A DNA stretch of 9,727 bases, taken from positions 1 through 9,727 of the forward strand of contig CALWAA010000028.1 in NCBI GenBank assembly GCA_944372725.1. The letters are read 5' to 3'. The notes under the pieces are model-generated. The model did not search any database and had not been told where the DNA came from. It worked only from the letters and a program-made list of their open reading frames with translations. This document shows positions 1 to 6,687 of this stretch, in pieces (the first letter of the stretch is position 1; each line of letters begins with the position of its first letter). The translations under genes and the position numbers were made by a program. The DNA is from an uncultured Bacilli bacterium (GTDB lineage: Bacteria > Bacillota_I > Bacilli_A > RF39 > UBA660).

Positions 1-1942
1 CTTGTAAATATTTTATCAAAAATTCCCAAATTAGCAGATTTGCTGGGACAAAAGAACCCATTTGCGCCATAATAATAATGATTGCCAGTTCTCGCATATA
101 AGTTGATTTACCACTCATATTAGGGCCAGTGATAAGTAAAATATCCGTTGTTGAATCCATTAAAACATCATTCGGAACATAAGCATCTTTGCTTACTTTT
201 TCAATGACTGGATGTCTACCTTCGATAATTTCTATTTTATTTTCATCATTTAGTATTGGTTTTACTAAATTATACTCATCACTACAAACAGCAAGACTAA
301 TTAAAGCATCAATTTCACTAATGACATCAGCTGTTTTCTTAATTTCTAATACTTCATCTTTAATTCGATTTCTAATTTCATTAAATAGTTCGTATTCAAG
401 TTCAAATATTTTTTCTTCTGCATTTAATATTAAAGCTTCTTTTTCTTTTAGCTCTGGGGAAATATAACGTTCATAATTGGTAAGAGTTTGCCTGCGTTCC
501 CAACCCCAAGCTTCACTTACATTTTCTACCTGTCCTTTAGATACTTCAATATAATAACCAAATACTTTATTAAAACCTACTTTTAAATTTTTAATACCTG
601 TACTTTCCTTTAATTTAGCTTCAAATTCAGCGATAAAATCTTTGCCACCAGAACGAATACTTTTTAGTTCATCCAGCTCTTTATTATAACCATCTTTGAT
701 TAAGTATCCTTCTCTAACGCTAATTGGTGGATTTTCATAAATACTTTTTTCTAACAAATGATATAATTCATCATGAGTATTTAAAGTGTATTCTAAATGA
801 ATTTCTTTTAAAATATCACTAACTCTTGGTAAAACATTCAAAGAGTTTTTTATTTGTAATAAATCTCTCGCATTTAAATTTCCACAAATTACTTTGGCAC
901 ATAATCTTTCCAAGTCATATACTTGATATAAAAGATTACGAAGTTCATCAGTCTCCATAAAATTCGTATTAAAAATTTCTATTTTATGATAGCGGGCTAA
1001 TATTTCTTCTTTATTTCTTAAAGGATTTAAAAGCCATGACTTTAACTTTCTCGAACCCATCGCTGTTTTCGTTTTATCAAGTAGCCACAAAAGAGAGTAA
1101 GTTCGTTCTTTTAATCTTAATGTTTCCACTAACTCTAAATTACGTACCGTATGAATATCCATTTCTAAATAATCATTTTTATTGACGATTTCTACACTTG
1201 AAATATGATGTAAATCTTTTAATTCTTTTACTACTAAATAATAAAGAAGATGTCTAATCCCTTGCTTTACTCTAGAATCACTTACCGAATTAATTAATTC
1301 CTCATACCCTTCTGTTAAATATTCACTACTAATAGATACTTCAATTCCATAAGTATTTTTTAAAAGATGAATAAACTCAGCATCCAAATTATTTTCTAAA
1401 ATAACTTCTTTAATCCCCAAATGTAATATTTCATTTATTAAATTTTCTTTATGATGAGAAATACTTAAGCTTTTTAACTCACCTGTTGAAATATCAGCAT
1501 AAGTAATGAGATACAAATAATTTAAATCAAGAACACTTGCAATATAATTATTATCATGTTCGTTTAAACTTTCTAAATTAACAACACTACCTTTAGAAAT
1601 TACATCAACAACGCCACGTTTTACCGTACCTTTTACTGTCTTAGGGTCTTCCAGTTGTTCACATATAGCAATTTTATAACCCTTTTCTACTAATTTTTCA
1701 ATATAAGGGGTAACACTATGATAGGGAACACCACACATTGGAACTCGCTCTTTTAATCCAGCATTCTTTCCTGTTAAAGTAAGCTCTAATTCTCTTGAAG
1801 CGGTTATTCCATCTTCAAAAAAAAGCTCATAAAAATCTCCTAAACGATAAAACAAGAGTTCATCCGGATGCTCATCCTTAATTTCCATATACTGTTTCAT
1901 CATTGGACTAAGTTCTTCTCTATTTACGTCATTTCTATTCAT
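1..1942 (-). CDS. mutS: DNA mismatch repair protein MutS (3' end beyond window; apparent frameshift near the edge)
   Basis: MutS is the mismatch-recognition ATPase that starts methyl-independent mismatch repair with MutL. About 634 residues are readable from an ATG at 1942-1940, preceded by an AGAGG ribosome site 7 nt upstream. The mismatch-reading F-x-E motif is F37-Y38-E39 (LGDFYELFF). The connector and lever domains follow (e.g. AMGSRKLKSWLLNPL), then the clamp region, and the ATPase begins with Walker A GPNMSGKST at residues 606-614. After MAQMGSFVPA the frame stops matching the family: it reads NLLIWEFLIKYLQ. Adding one A to the short A run (38-41) would restore KSANLGIFDKIFT, which fits the family's xxxxxxIFDxIFTR block. 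This is either a real frameshift or a homopolymer read error. Family length is about 850-870 aa, so roughly a quarter lies outside the window. The gene has its own promoter and is not in the rpe operon. Confidence 0.95.
   Translation of the reverse strand, partial: MNRNDVNREELSPMMKQYMEIKDEHPDELLFYRLGDFYELFFEDGITASRELELTLTGKNAGLKERVPMCGVPYHSVTPYIEKLVEKGYKIAICEQLEDPKTVKGTVKRGVVDVISKGSVVNLESLNEHDNNYIASVLDLNYLYLITYADISTGELKSLSISHHKENLINEILHLGIKEVILENNLDAEFIHLLKNTYGIEVSISSEYLTEGYEELINSVSDSRVKQGIRHLLYYLVVKELKDLHHISSVEIVNKNDYLEMDIHTVRNLELVETLRLKERTYSLLWLLDKTKTAMGSRKLKSWLLNPLRNKEEILARYHKIEIFNTNFMETDELRNLLYQVYDLERLCAKVICGNLNARDLLQIKNSLNVLPRVSDILKEIHLEYTLNTHDELYHLLEKSIYENPPISVREGYLIKDGYNKELDELKSIRSGGKDFIAEFEAKLKESTGIKNLKVGFNKVFGYYIEVSKGQVENVSEAWGWERRQTLTNYERYISPELKEKEALILNAEEKIFELEYELFNEIRNRIKDEVLEIKKTADVISEIDALISLAVCSDEYNLVKPILNDENKIEIIEGRHPVIEKVSKDAYVPNDVLMDSTTDILLITGPNMSGKSTYMRELAIIIIMAQMGSFVPANLLIWEFLIKYLQ
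38..43 (-). other. Probable 1-nt deletion (frameshift) in mutS
   Basis: On the minus strand the sequence reads CCA GCA AAT CTG CTA ATT TGG, in frame with the upstream Walker A motif. A single extra A in GCAAATC would give GCA AAA TCT GCT AAT TTG GGA ATT TTT GAT, encoding AKSANLGIFD, the expected continuation of MutS after GSFVPA. The T run at 39-41 on the plus strand is the likely site. A homopolymer contraction by sequencing or assembly error is the main alternative to a true mutation. Confidence 0.75.
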
Positions 1943-1968
1943 TTTACTGCCTCTTTTACTACTAACCT

Positions 1969-1996
1969 ATTATATCATTTACATTCTTTTTTGCAA
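1969..1996 (-). promoter_or_regulatory. mutS promoter
   Basis: A perfect TATAAT -10 box (minus strand, 1974-1969) lies 26 nt upstream of the mutS ATG. Sixteen bases further upstream is a weak -35, TTGCAA (1996-1991); an alternative register gives TTTGCA at a 17-nt spacing. It sits directly behind the terminator of the upstream gene, so mutS probably starts its own transcript with a short leader. The -35 match is only 4/6. Confidence 0.6.
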
Positions 1997-1998
1997 AG

Positions 1999-2032
1999 AA
2001 AAAATGTAAGTTATTTTCTTAAACTTACATTT
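1999..2032 (-). terminator. Intrinsic terminator of the 2011-2490 gene
   Basis: The minus strand carries a perfect 11-bp inverted repeat, AAATGTAAGTT (2032-2022) and AACTTACATTT (2012-2002), with a 9-nt loop. A run of T ends the structure at 2004-1999. The 5' arm is coding sequence for the last residues of the upstream gene, and its TAA stop codon (2013-2011) straddles the loop and the 3' arm. The stem is AT-rich, which is ordinary in a genome of this composition. Confidence 0.75.
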
Positions 2033-2490
2033 GCTTCATTTTCTAAATACTTTTCCGCTTTTTTACTTAAAATAAGTTTACTATCTTCTTTGGAAGAATC
2101 CTCATAAGTAAAATACCCTTCATCTAAATAGCCATAAGGATGTCTAAGTTTCGTAATATATTTTTCTAAATTAATTCCCGGATTATATATATTTTGTTCC
2201 AAAAATGCCATTATTTCTGAAAGAGAATATCCATCTTTTGCTTGAGTTAAGAATTCATGTTTCACTTGTTTTTTAAAAGCTTTCGCTTGCTCTTTATCTA
2301 AGCATCTTCGATAGCGAATTTTTTGCTTCAAAGAATAATTTTTTAATTTCACTGCAATTAATTGAAGACGATTTTGAATATCAGCTATTCTTTTTTCTTT
2401 TTCACTATCCGTTATCGTATAATCGTTAACTACTCGAACAAGCAAAATATGATAATCTCTAGATAATGCTAATAACTGGTCATAATACAT
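2011..2490 (-). CDS. Hypothetical basic, helical cytoplasmic protein (159 aa)
   Basis: I do not recognise this protein. It starts at an ATG preceded by a strong GGAGG site with 7-nt spacing, and has its own consensus-like promoter and a terminator, so it is very likely a real single-gene transcript. The sequence has no signal peptide and no membrane segment. Residues 25-80 are rich in Lys, Arg, Glu and Leu and probably form a long helix or coiled coil (e.g. KEKRIADIQNRLQLIAVKL). A second helical part at about 88-117 contains YSLSEIMAFLEQNIYNPGIN, which could be a small helix-turn-helix-like unit, though that is only an impression. The tail (about 118-159) is charged and includes two short tyrosine-rich stretches (YGYLDEGYFTYED). 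The N-terminal and middle parts are clearly basic, so nucleic-acid binding is conceivable but unproven. It sits between rpe and mutS with no operon link to either. Confidence 0.85.
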   Translation of the reverse strand: MYYDQLLALSRDYHILLVRVVNDYTITDSEKEKRIADIQNRLQLIAVKLKNYSLKQKIRYRRCLDKEQAKAFKKQVKHEFLTQAKDGYSLSEIMAFLEQNIYNPGINLEKYITKLRHPYGYLDEGYFTYEDSSKEDSKLILSKKAEKYLENEANVSLRK

Positions 2491-2513
2491 TTTCTTTCCT
2501 CCATTGCTCCCTT

Positions 2514-2542
2514 ATTCTACCAAAAAGCAGAAATAAAGTCAA
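2514..2542 (-). promoter_or_regulatory. Promoter of the 2011-2490 gene
   Basis: The minus strand has TTGACT (2542-2537, 5/6 match to the -35 consensus), exactly 17 nt, then TAGAAT (2519-2514, 5/6 match to the -10). Transcription would start near 2507, giving a leader of about 17 nt that holds the GGAGG ribosome site. The first base of the -35 lies inside the T tract of the terminator just upstream, so the two signals are fused end to end. Confidence 0.7.
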
Positions 2543-2569
2543 AAAAATGTGGGAATTAAAGGATCCCAC
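2541..2569 (-). terminator. Intrinsic terminator between rpe and the 2011-2490 gene
   Basis: On the minus strand GTGGGA (2569-2564) pairs with TCCCAC (2554-2549) across a 9-nt loop, followed by A and seven T (2547-2541). This is the only clear terminator after rpe. It would end both read-through from the fmt-rpe operon and any transcript started at the strong promoter at 2643-2670. Confidence 0.65.
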
Positions 2570-2636
2570 TAATGAAATTTGAAACTATCCCGCCCATATA
2601 TAAAAGAAACGAGCAATATAGGCAGGATATAACTAT
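2541..2636 (-). ncRNA. Candidate small RNA or attenuated leader (about 96 nt)
   Basis: A consensus promoter immediately upstream and a terminator at the end define a transcript of about 96 nt with no convincing ORF. Its 5' half folds into a hairpin. TATCCTGCC (2629-2621) pairs with GGCGGGATA (2594-2586) over 9 bp, including one G-U pair. A further 5-bp TATAT/ATATA helix sits inside it above a 2-nt bulge, closing a loop of about 14 nt. An unpaired stretch of about 16 nt (2585-2570) leads to the terminator hairpin. I see no match to SRP RNA, 6S RNA, tmRNA, T-box or a riboswitch I know. It could be a free small RNA, or a leader whose terminator controls the gene at 2011-2490. The ends are predicted from promoter and terminator positions only. 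Confidence 0.45.
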
Positions 2637-2642
2637 AAATAA

Positions 2643-2670
2643 ATTATAACATAAATAAGCACGATGTCAA
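2643..2670 (-). promoter_or_regulatory. Strong consensus promoter downstream of rpe
   Basis: The minus strand reads TTGACA (2670-2665, perfect -35), 16 nt, TATAAT (2648-2643, perfect -10), with an AT-rich stretch just upstream of the -35. It is the best promoter match in the window. It begins 42 nt after the rpe stop and faces a gene-free stretch, which suggests a non-coding product or a regulated leader. The expected start is near A2636. Confidence 0.75.
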
Positions 2671-2712
2671 TATAATTTGTTCCTATAGCCAGCATTTAGA
2701 CCTGAAAACTAG

Positions 2713-3348
2713 TTATATATTTCTTAACTCATTAATTTTTTCTTGATAATTTTCGCCTTTGCAGATAAAAGAGCCACTAACAGCGATATCAAGTTCTTTT
2801 ACTAGCTTAATTGTATCTTTATTGATACCACCATCCATCTCTATTTTAAAGGAAAGATGATTTTCTTCTCGCACCTTTACTAATTCTTGTAAGCGAGCAA
2901 CAGAATCAAAAATAAACTCTTGTCCTCCTGCACCCGGTTCGACACTCATTAATAAAACCAAATCAACTAAAGATAAATATGGCATCAGTTCATATAAATC
3001 CGTATTAGGCTTAATGGATAAACCCACGTGAATTCCGTATTTTCTAATTTCTTCTATTGTTTTTACAATATCTTTCGTTGCTTCCACATGAAAGGTAATG
3101 TATTTTGGCTTTAGTTTAGCTAACTCTTCTATATAAATAATGGGGTCAAAAACCATTAAATGAATATCAAGAGGCTTTTTATGTTCTCCTAAAAGTGCTA
3201 AAACTTCATCTATGGTAAAATTCTTATGAGGAACAAATCCCCCATCCATTAAATCGACATGAATGTAATCAGCGTCAGTCGCCTCAATCAACCTTATAGT
3301 TGCCTCTTTACTATATTTACTACTTAAATAAGAAACCGATATTTCCAT
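2713..3348 (-). CDS. rpe: Ribulose-phosphate 3-epimerase
   Basis: This cytoplasmic TIM-barrel enzyme interconverts D-ribulose 5-phosphate and D-xylulose 5-phosphate in the pentose phosphate pathway. It is 211 aa, close to the usual 215-220. Family landmarks are in order: S6 in SVSYLSS (equivalent of the PSILS serine), H30-V-D32-L-M-D-G, L-D-I-H63-L-M, the phosphate-binding SVEPGAGGQ at 135-143, and the catalytic aspartate D172 in MDGGI. The metal-binding set H30/D32/H63/D172 is complete. The first strand is unusual, with SVS where most members have APS. The start codon follows an AGGTGAGG ribosome site that overlaps the rsgA stop, with an 8-nt gap. As in Bacillus it follows rsgA, here as the last gene of the operon. 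No terminator lies directly behind it; the first one is at 2541-2569. Confidence 0.95.
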   Translation of the reverse strand: MEISVSYLSSKYSKEATIRLIEATDADYIHVDLMDGGFVPHKNFTIDEVLALLGEHKKPLDIHLMVFDPIIYIEELAKLKPKYITFHVEATKDIVKTIEEIRKYGIHVGLSIKPNTDLYELMPYLSLVDLVLLMSVEPGAGGQEFIFDSVARLQELVKVREENHLSFKIEMDGGINKDTIKLVKELDIAVSGSFICKGENYQEKINELRNI

Positions 3349-3356
3349 AACCTCAC

Positions 3357-4181
3357 CTACTTTATAAAACTACAATAATTTTCATATCTTGATTTTAAAA
3401 TAATCCCCTTTTCTACTGCCTTTTTAATTTCACAATTTTGTTCCTTCACATGCATACAATTTTTAAACTCACAAGAATATTTTGCAAATTCTCTAAAAGT
3501 ATCACGAATATCTTCTTTTTCATATCCATTAATATCTAAAGCGGAAAATCCTGGGGTATCAGCGATTAGGGCACCCTTTACTAAATAAATTTGCGTATGA
3601 CGAGTTGTATGTCTTCCTCTTCCTAAAGCATCACTAATCTCACCCGTTTTCAAATTAAGACTAGGACTAATGAGATTTAAGAATGTTGATTTCCCAGCTC
3701 CCGTTTGTCCAGTTAAAACAACTGTTTTATGTTTTAAATAACGAAGTATTTTGGTAAGTTCTAAATTTGTATAAACATGATAACCTAATTTTTTATAATA
3801 TTTCTTTATTTTTTTAAAATTCTTTAATTCTTCTTTATTTAATAAATCTATTTTCGTAAAACAAAGTACTGGTTCAACTTTTTTTAAAGTAACACTTGTA
3901 ATTTGTTTATCTAATAAATATAAAGATAAATCGGGCTTTTTTACACTAGTAATAATTAAAGCAACATCCACATTACTAATGCTTGGTCTTTCAAGTTCAT
4001 TTTTTCTATCTAATATATTTAAAATATAAGAGTTATCTGCATCTATTTCGACCCAATCACCGACAAGAGGAGTAAGCCCACTATTGCGGAACTTACCCCT
4101 TGCCTTGCATTCATAAAGTTCATTTTTCACTTTAACAGTGTATGTATCACTAATGTTTTTAACAATCATTCCCGTTAACAT
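3357..4181 (-). CDS. rsgA: Small ribosomal subunit biogenesis GTPase RsgA
   Basis: RsgA is a circularly permuted GTPase that binds the nearly mature 30S subunit and helps complete its decoding centre. An N-terminal OB-fold (about 1-65, with LTPLVGDWVEID) is followed by the permuted GTPase motifs: G4 as TKID at 109-112 (more often NKxD), G1 GQTGAGKST at 158-166, the switch GRGRHTT at 187-193, and G3 DTPG at 208-211. The C-terminal zinc knuckle is C237, C242, H244 and C250. At 274 aa it is slightly shorter than the usual 290-300. The ATG at 4181 overlaps the end of prkC by 7 nt (ATGTTAA); a second ATG four codons in could be used instead, and neither has a strong ribosome site. Bacillus RsgA (CpgA) is reported to be a PrkC substrate, which fits the adjacency. 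Confidence 0.95.
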   Translation of the reverse strand: MLTGMIVKNISDTYTVKVKNELYECKARGKFRNSGLTPLVGDWVEIDADNSYILNILDRKNELERPSISNVDVALIITSVKKPDLSLYLLDKQITSVTLKKVEPVLCFTKIDLLNKEELKNFKKIKKYYKKLGYHVYTNLELTKILRYLKHKTVVLTGQTGAGKSTFLNLISPSLNLKTGEISDALGRGRHTTRHTQIYLVKGALIADTPGFSALDINGYEKEDIRDTFREFAKYSCEFKNCMHVKEQNCEIKKAVEKGIILKSRYENYCSFIK

Positions 4182-5941
4182 AAACCATTCTCACATTCAG
4201 GATTTTCTTCACCAGTTTCGCCAGCGGGCTCCTTAGCTACTCTAATTTTAAAAGATTGACCGGCCACAACTCTTTGACCTTCTGGTCTGGATTGATAATA
4301 AATGGTATCAGGAGCATACTCACTTGTTTCCACATATTCAATTTCTACTTCTAACTCATAAGTATCAGCAAAATCTTCGACATCATCTACTGTGTATTCG
4401 CCATTCGTAAAATCAGGATAATTGGTAACAATATTGGGAATATATAAAGTAATATTAGTACCCTCAGATACTTTTTCACCAGGTTCTATTGATTGGTCAA
4501 TAATGACACCATCTTCATATTCATCCTCTTCATTTTCTTCAACATCCTGTCTTTCAATAAGAACATACAAGCCTAAAGCTTCCAATCTTCCCTTTACTTC
4601 TAAGTAACTTTCACCAGTATAATCCTCTATTTCAATTTGTGTATCACCAATCGAAACATATAACGTAATAGTTGTACCTTCTTTTCGTTCACTGCCTACC
4701 GCTGGACTCGTTCTAACAACTCTACCTTCTTCAATTTCAGCAGAAGAAACTTCTCTTTGTTCATCAGATACAACAAATCCGGCATCTTGAAGAGAATCGA
4801 TGGCTTCACTTACTGTCATATCCGTAACATCAGGAACCTCGATTGATTTTCCTCCCGTAAGCATAGGAATAAAGACAATTAAAGCGGTAATACCTACTAC
4901 TAAACCTGTAAAAATAAAAGCTAAAATAATTAATAATTTATTTTGTTTTTTCAAATCATCACCTGTTATTTTCTTTGCAATAACCTCATCTTCTTGAGCC
5001 TCTTCTTTTTTATTTTCCTTTTGTTCTTTTTTGCTATCTTTCACCATTTTTGCTATCTTAGCATCATCTGTATCCGTTTCGGGATACTTAAAACTAATAA
5101 TTGGTTCATCACGTCTCGCATCATCTAAGCAAGTTAGTAAGTCATCATGCATTTCTCTAGCATCATTATATCTGTTCTTTGGATTTTTAGCAGTCGCCCT
5201 TTTAATAATATTATAAATACTATTTGGAACATTAGGAAGTTTCTCTCTAATATCTGGAATTGGTTCTTTTAAATGTTTAAGGGCTATTTCAACCGCATTA
5301 TCTCCTTTAAAAGGAAGTTCTCCAGTTAAGAGTTCATACATGACAATTCCCATCGAATAAATATCACTTTGAAGGGTTGAGCCTTGTCCACTAGCTTGTT
5401 CTGGCGGTAAATAATGAACACTACCCATAACTGAATTTGTTTGCGTAAGTTGCGTAGCATTCATCGCCATAGCAATACCAAAGTCCGTAATCTTAACTAA
5501 ACCATTTTCCAAAATCATAATATTTTGGGGTTTGATATCCCGGTGGATAATATAAGAGTCATGTGCTGCCGCCATACCATCAGTAATCTGAAGCATGATA
5601 TCTACTGCTTCACTTAAAGTAAGTTTTCCGCGTTTCTTTAAAAGATTCTTTAAGTGTTTTCCCTCAATATATTCCATGACAATATAATATTCTCCATGGT
5701 CTTCGCCAACATCATATACTTCCACAATATTGGGATGAGTTAGACTTGATGCTGCCAAGGCTTCTCTTTGAAATCTACGTACAAACTTTTCATCATTTGA
5801 TAAATCACCTCGAAGGACTTTAACGGCAACATTTCGGTCTAAGATTGTATCATAAGCCAGATAAACATTAGCCATTCCACCTTCACCAATTGATTTAATA
5901 ATTTGATAGCGGTCGCTAATTTTTTGTCCTTTCATTATCAT
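4175..5941 (-). CDS. prkC: PASTA-domain Ser/Thr protein kinase, PrkC/StkP type
   Basis: This is a membrane receptor-like kinase that senses peptidoglycan or lipid II fragments and phosphorylates division, cell-wall and translation proteins. The kinase domain (about 12-272) has the glycine loop GEGGMANVY at 19-27, lysine K41, helix-C glutamate E60, HRDIKPQN at 133-140, DFG at 153-155, a threonine-bearing activation loop (163-168) and PPEQ at 179-182. A Lys/Glu-rich juxtamembrane stretch (295-335) leads to one transmembrane helix (about 336-361). Three extracellular PASTA repeats follow at about 366-432, 433-503 and 504-570. The second carries an acidic insertion at 467-477. The tail ends in two cysteines (C583 and the last residue, C588). 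The ATG at 5941 overlaps the prpC stop as ATGA and has AAGGGAG 9 nt upstream, so it is preferred over the ATG two codons later. Cognate phosphatase: the preceding gene. Confidence 0.95.
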   Translation of the reverse strand: MIMKGQKISDRYQIIKSIGEGGMANVYLAYDTILDRNVAVKVLRGDLSNDEKFVRRFQREALAASSLTHPNIVEVYDVGEDHGEYYIVMEYIEGKHLKNLLKKRGKLTLSEAVDIMLQITDGMAAAHDSYIIHRDIKPQNIMILENGLVKITDFGIAMAMNATQLTQTNSVMGSVHYLPPEQASGQGSTLQSDIYSMGIVMYELLTGELPFKGDNAVEIALKHLKEPIPDIREKLPNVPNSIYNIIKRATAKNPKNRYNDAREMHDDLLTCLDDARRDEPIISFKYPETDTDDAKIAKMVKDSKKEQKENKKEEAQEDEVIAKKITGDDLKKQNKLLIILAFIFTGLVVGITALIVFIPMLTGGKSIEVPDVTDMTVSEAIDSLQDAGFVVSDEQREVSSAEIEEGRVVRTSPAVGSERKEGTTITLYVSIGDTQIEIEDYTGESYLEVKGRLEALGLYVLIERQDVEENEEDEYEDGVIIDQSIEPGEKVSEGTNITLYIPNIVTNYPDFTNGEYTVDDVEDFADTYELEVEIEYVETSEYAPDTIYYQSRPEGQRVVAGQSFKIRVAKEPAGETGEENPECENGLC

Positions 5942-6687
5942 GAGGCATTACTCCCTTCATTAATAATTAAATATGCAATTGAAATATTATCTGTACCCCC
6001 TCTAGCATTACATTTTCGAATTAATTTACTCACTTTTTCCTCAATTTCTAATTCTGAATCATTTAAAACTTTTTCAATTTGTTCATTGGTTAGCATATTC
6101 GTTAAGCCATCACTGCAAAGTAGTATGGCATCAATCGTCATATCTACATCAAATATATCTAACTCAACTGTATTTGCTGCACCTAAAGCTTTCATTAACA
6201 CATTTCTTTTTGGATGAAATTTAGCTTCTTCAGGTGTTAAATTTCCCGCTTGTACTAACAAGTTTACAAGAGTATGGTCTTTTGTAACTTTATGTAATTG
6301 TCCTTTTTTCATCACAAATCCGGATGAATCACCAATATTACCAAATATTAAATAATCATGAGTTAAAAGGGCTACAACTATCGTTGTTCCCATTCCAACT
6401 GAATCAGGATTATTAGTTGCATACTCTAAAATACTTTTATTAATTTCACTAACACTATCATTTAGCCAATTAACTGCATCTAGTTTAGACCCAATACTAG
6501 ATATCTTATTAAATCTACTTCCTAAGGCTGTAATAGCCATCGAAGATGCTACTTCTCCTTTTCTATGTCCGCCCATGCCATCACAAACAATCATTAAATA
6601 TTCATTGCTAGCATTTTTAAGGATAGTAACGGAATCTTCATTATGTGTTCTAACTTTTCCTGTATCAGTTAAATAAAATGATTTCAC
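5938..6687 (-). CDS. prpC: PP2C-family Ser/Thr protein phosphatase, PrpC/Stp type
   Basis: This cytoplasmic metal-dependent phosphatase reverses PrkC phosphorylation. The metal and catalytic motifs are present: RTHNED at 13-18, CDGMGGH at 35-41 (D36), GMGTT at 98-102, IGD with D120, CSDG with D193, and GGTDN with D233-N234. It is 249 aa, like Bacillus PrpC (254). The start chosen is the GTG at 6687, because the protein then begins VKSFYLTDTGKVR as the family does, its GTGA overlaps the rlmN stop, and a GAGGGAGAG ribosome site lies just upstream. An in-frame ATG at 6717 would add ten poorly conserved residues inside rlmN. One oddity: the usual GDSR motif reads GDSS (119-122), so the conserved arginine near the phosphate pocket is a serine here. 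The downstream ATGA overlap with prkC implies coupled translation of the pair. Confidence 0.95.
   Translation of the reverse strand: MKSFYLTDTGKVRTHNEDSVTILKNASNEYLMIVCDGMGGHRKGEVASSMAITALGSRFNKISSIGSKLDAVNWLNDSVSEINKSILEYATNNPDSVGMGTTIVVALLTHDYLIFGNIGDSSGFVMKKGQLHKVTKDHTLVNLLVQAGNLTPEEAKFHPKRNVLMKALGAANTVELDIFDVDMTIDAILLCSDGLTNMLTNEQIEKVLNDSELEIEEKVSKLIRKCNARGGTDNISIAYLIINEGSNAS

Noticed and set aside
189..467. Open frame on the plus strand opposite mutS
   Set aside because: It lies fully antisense to a confidently identified gene, has a Ser/Phe/Ile-rich composition typical of reversed AT-rich coding sequence, and no ribosome site. The same holds for the plus-strand frames at 1868-2107, 4422-5216 and 5903-6217.
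2556..2597. A 13-codon ORF inside the candidate RNA (ATG at 2597, stop in the terminator loop), as if a leader peptide
   Set aside because: There is no ribosome-binding site before the ATG, the codons show no run of one amino acid, and the ATG lies at the edge of the main hairpin. Chance is more likely.
2680..2712. CAGGTC ... GCTGGC downstream of rpe as an SRP RNA core
   Set aside because: The diagnostic GGAAGGAAGCAG tetraloop and asymmetric loop are missing, and the segment lies upstream of the promoter.
6684..6686. TGA read as tryptophan (mollicute code)
   Set aside because: TGA ends rlmN and prpC exactly where the next gene starts, and conserved tryptophans such as the pair in MutS AWGWERR are TGG.
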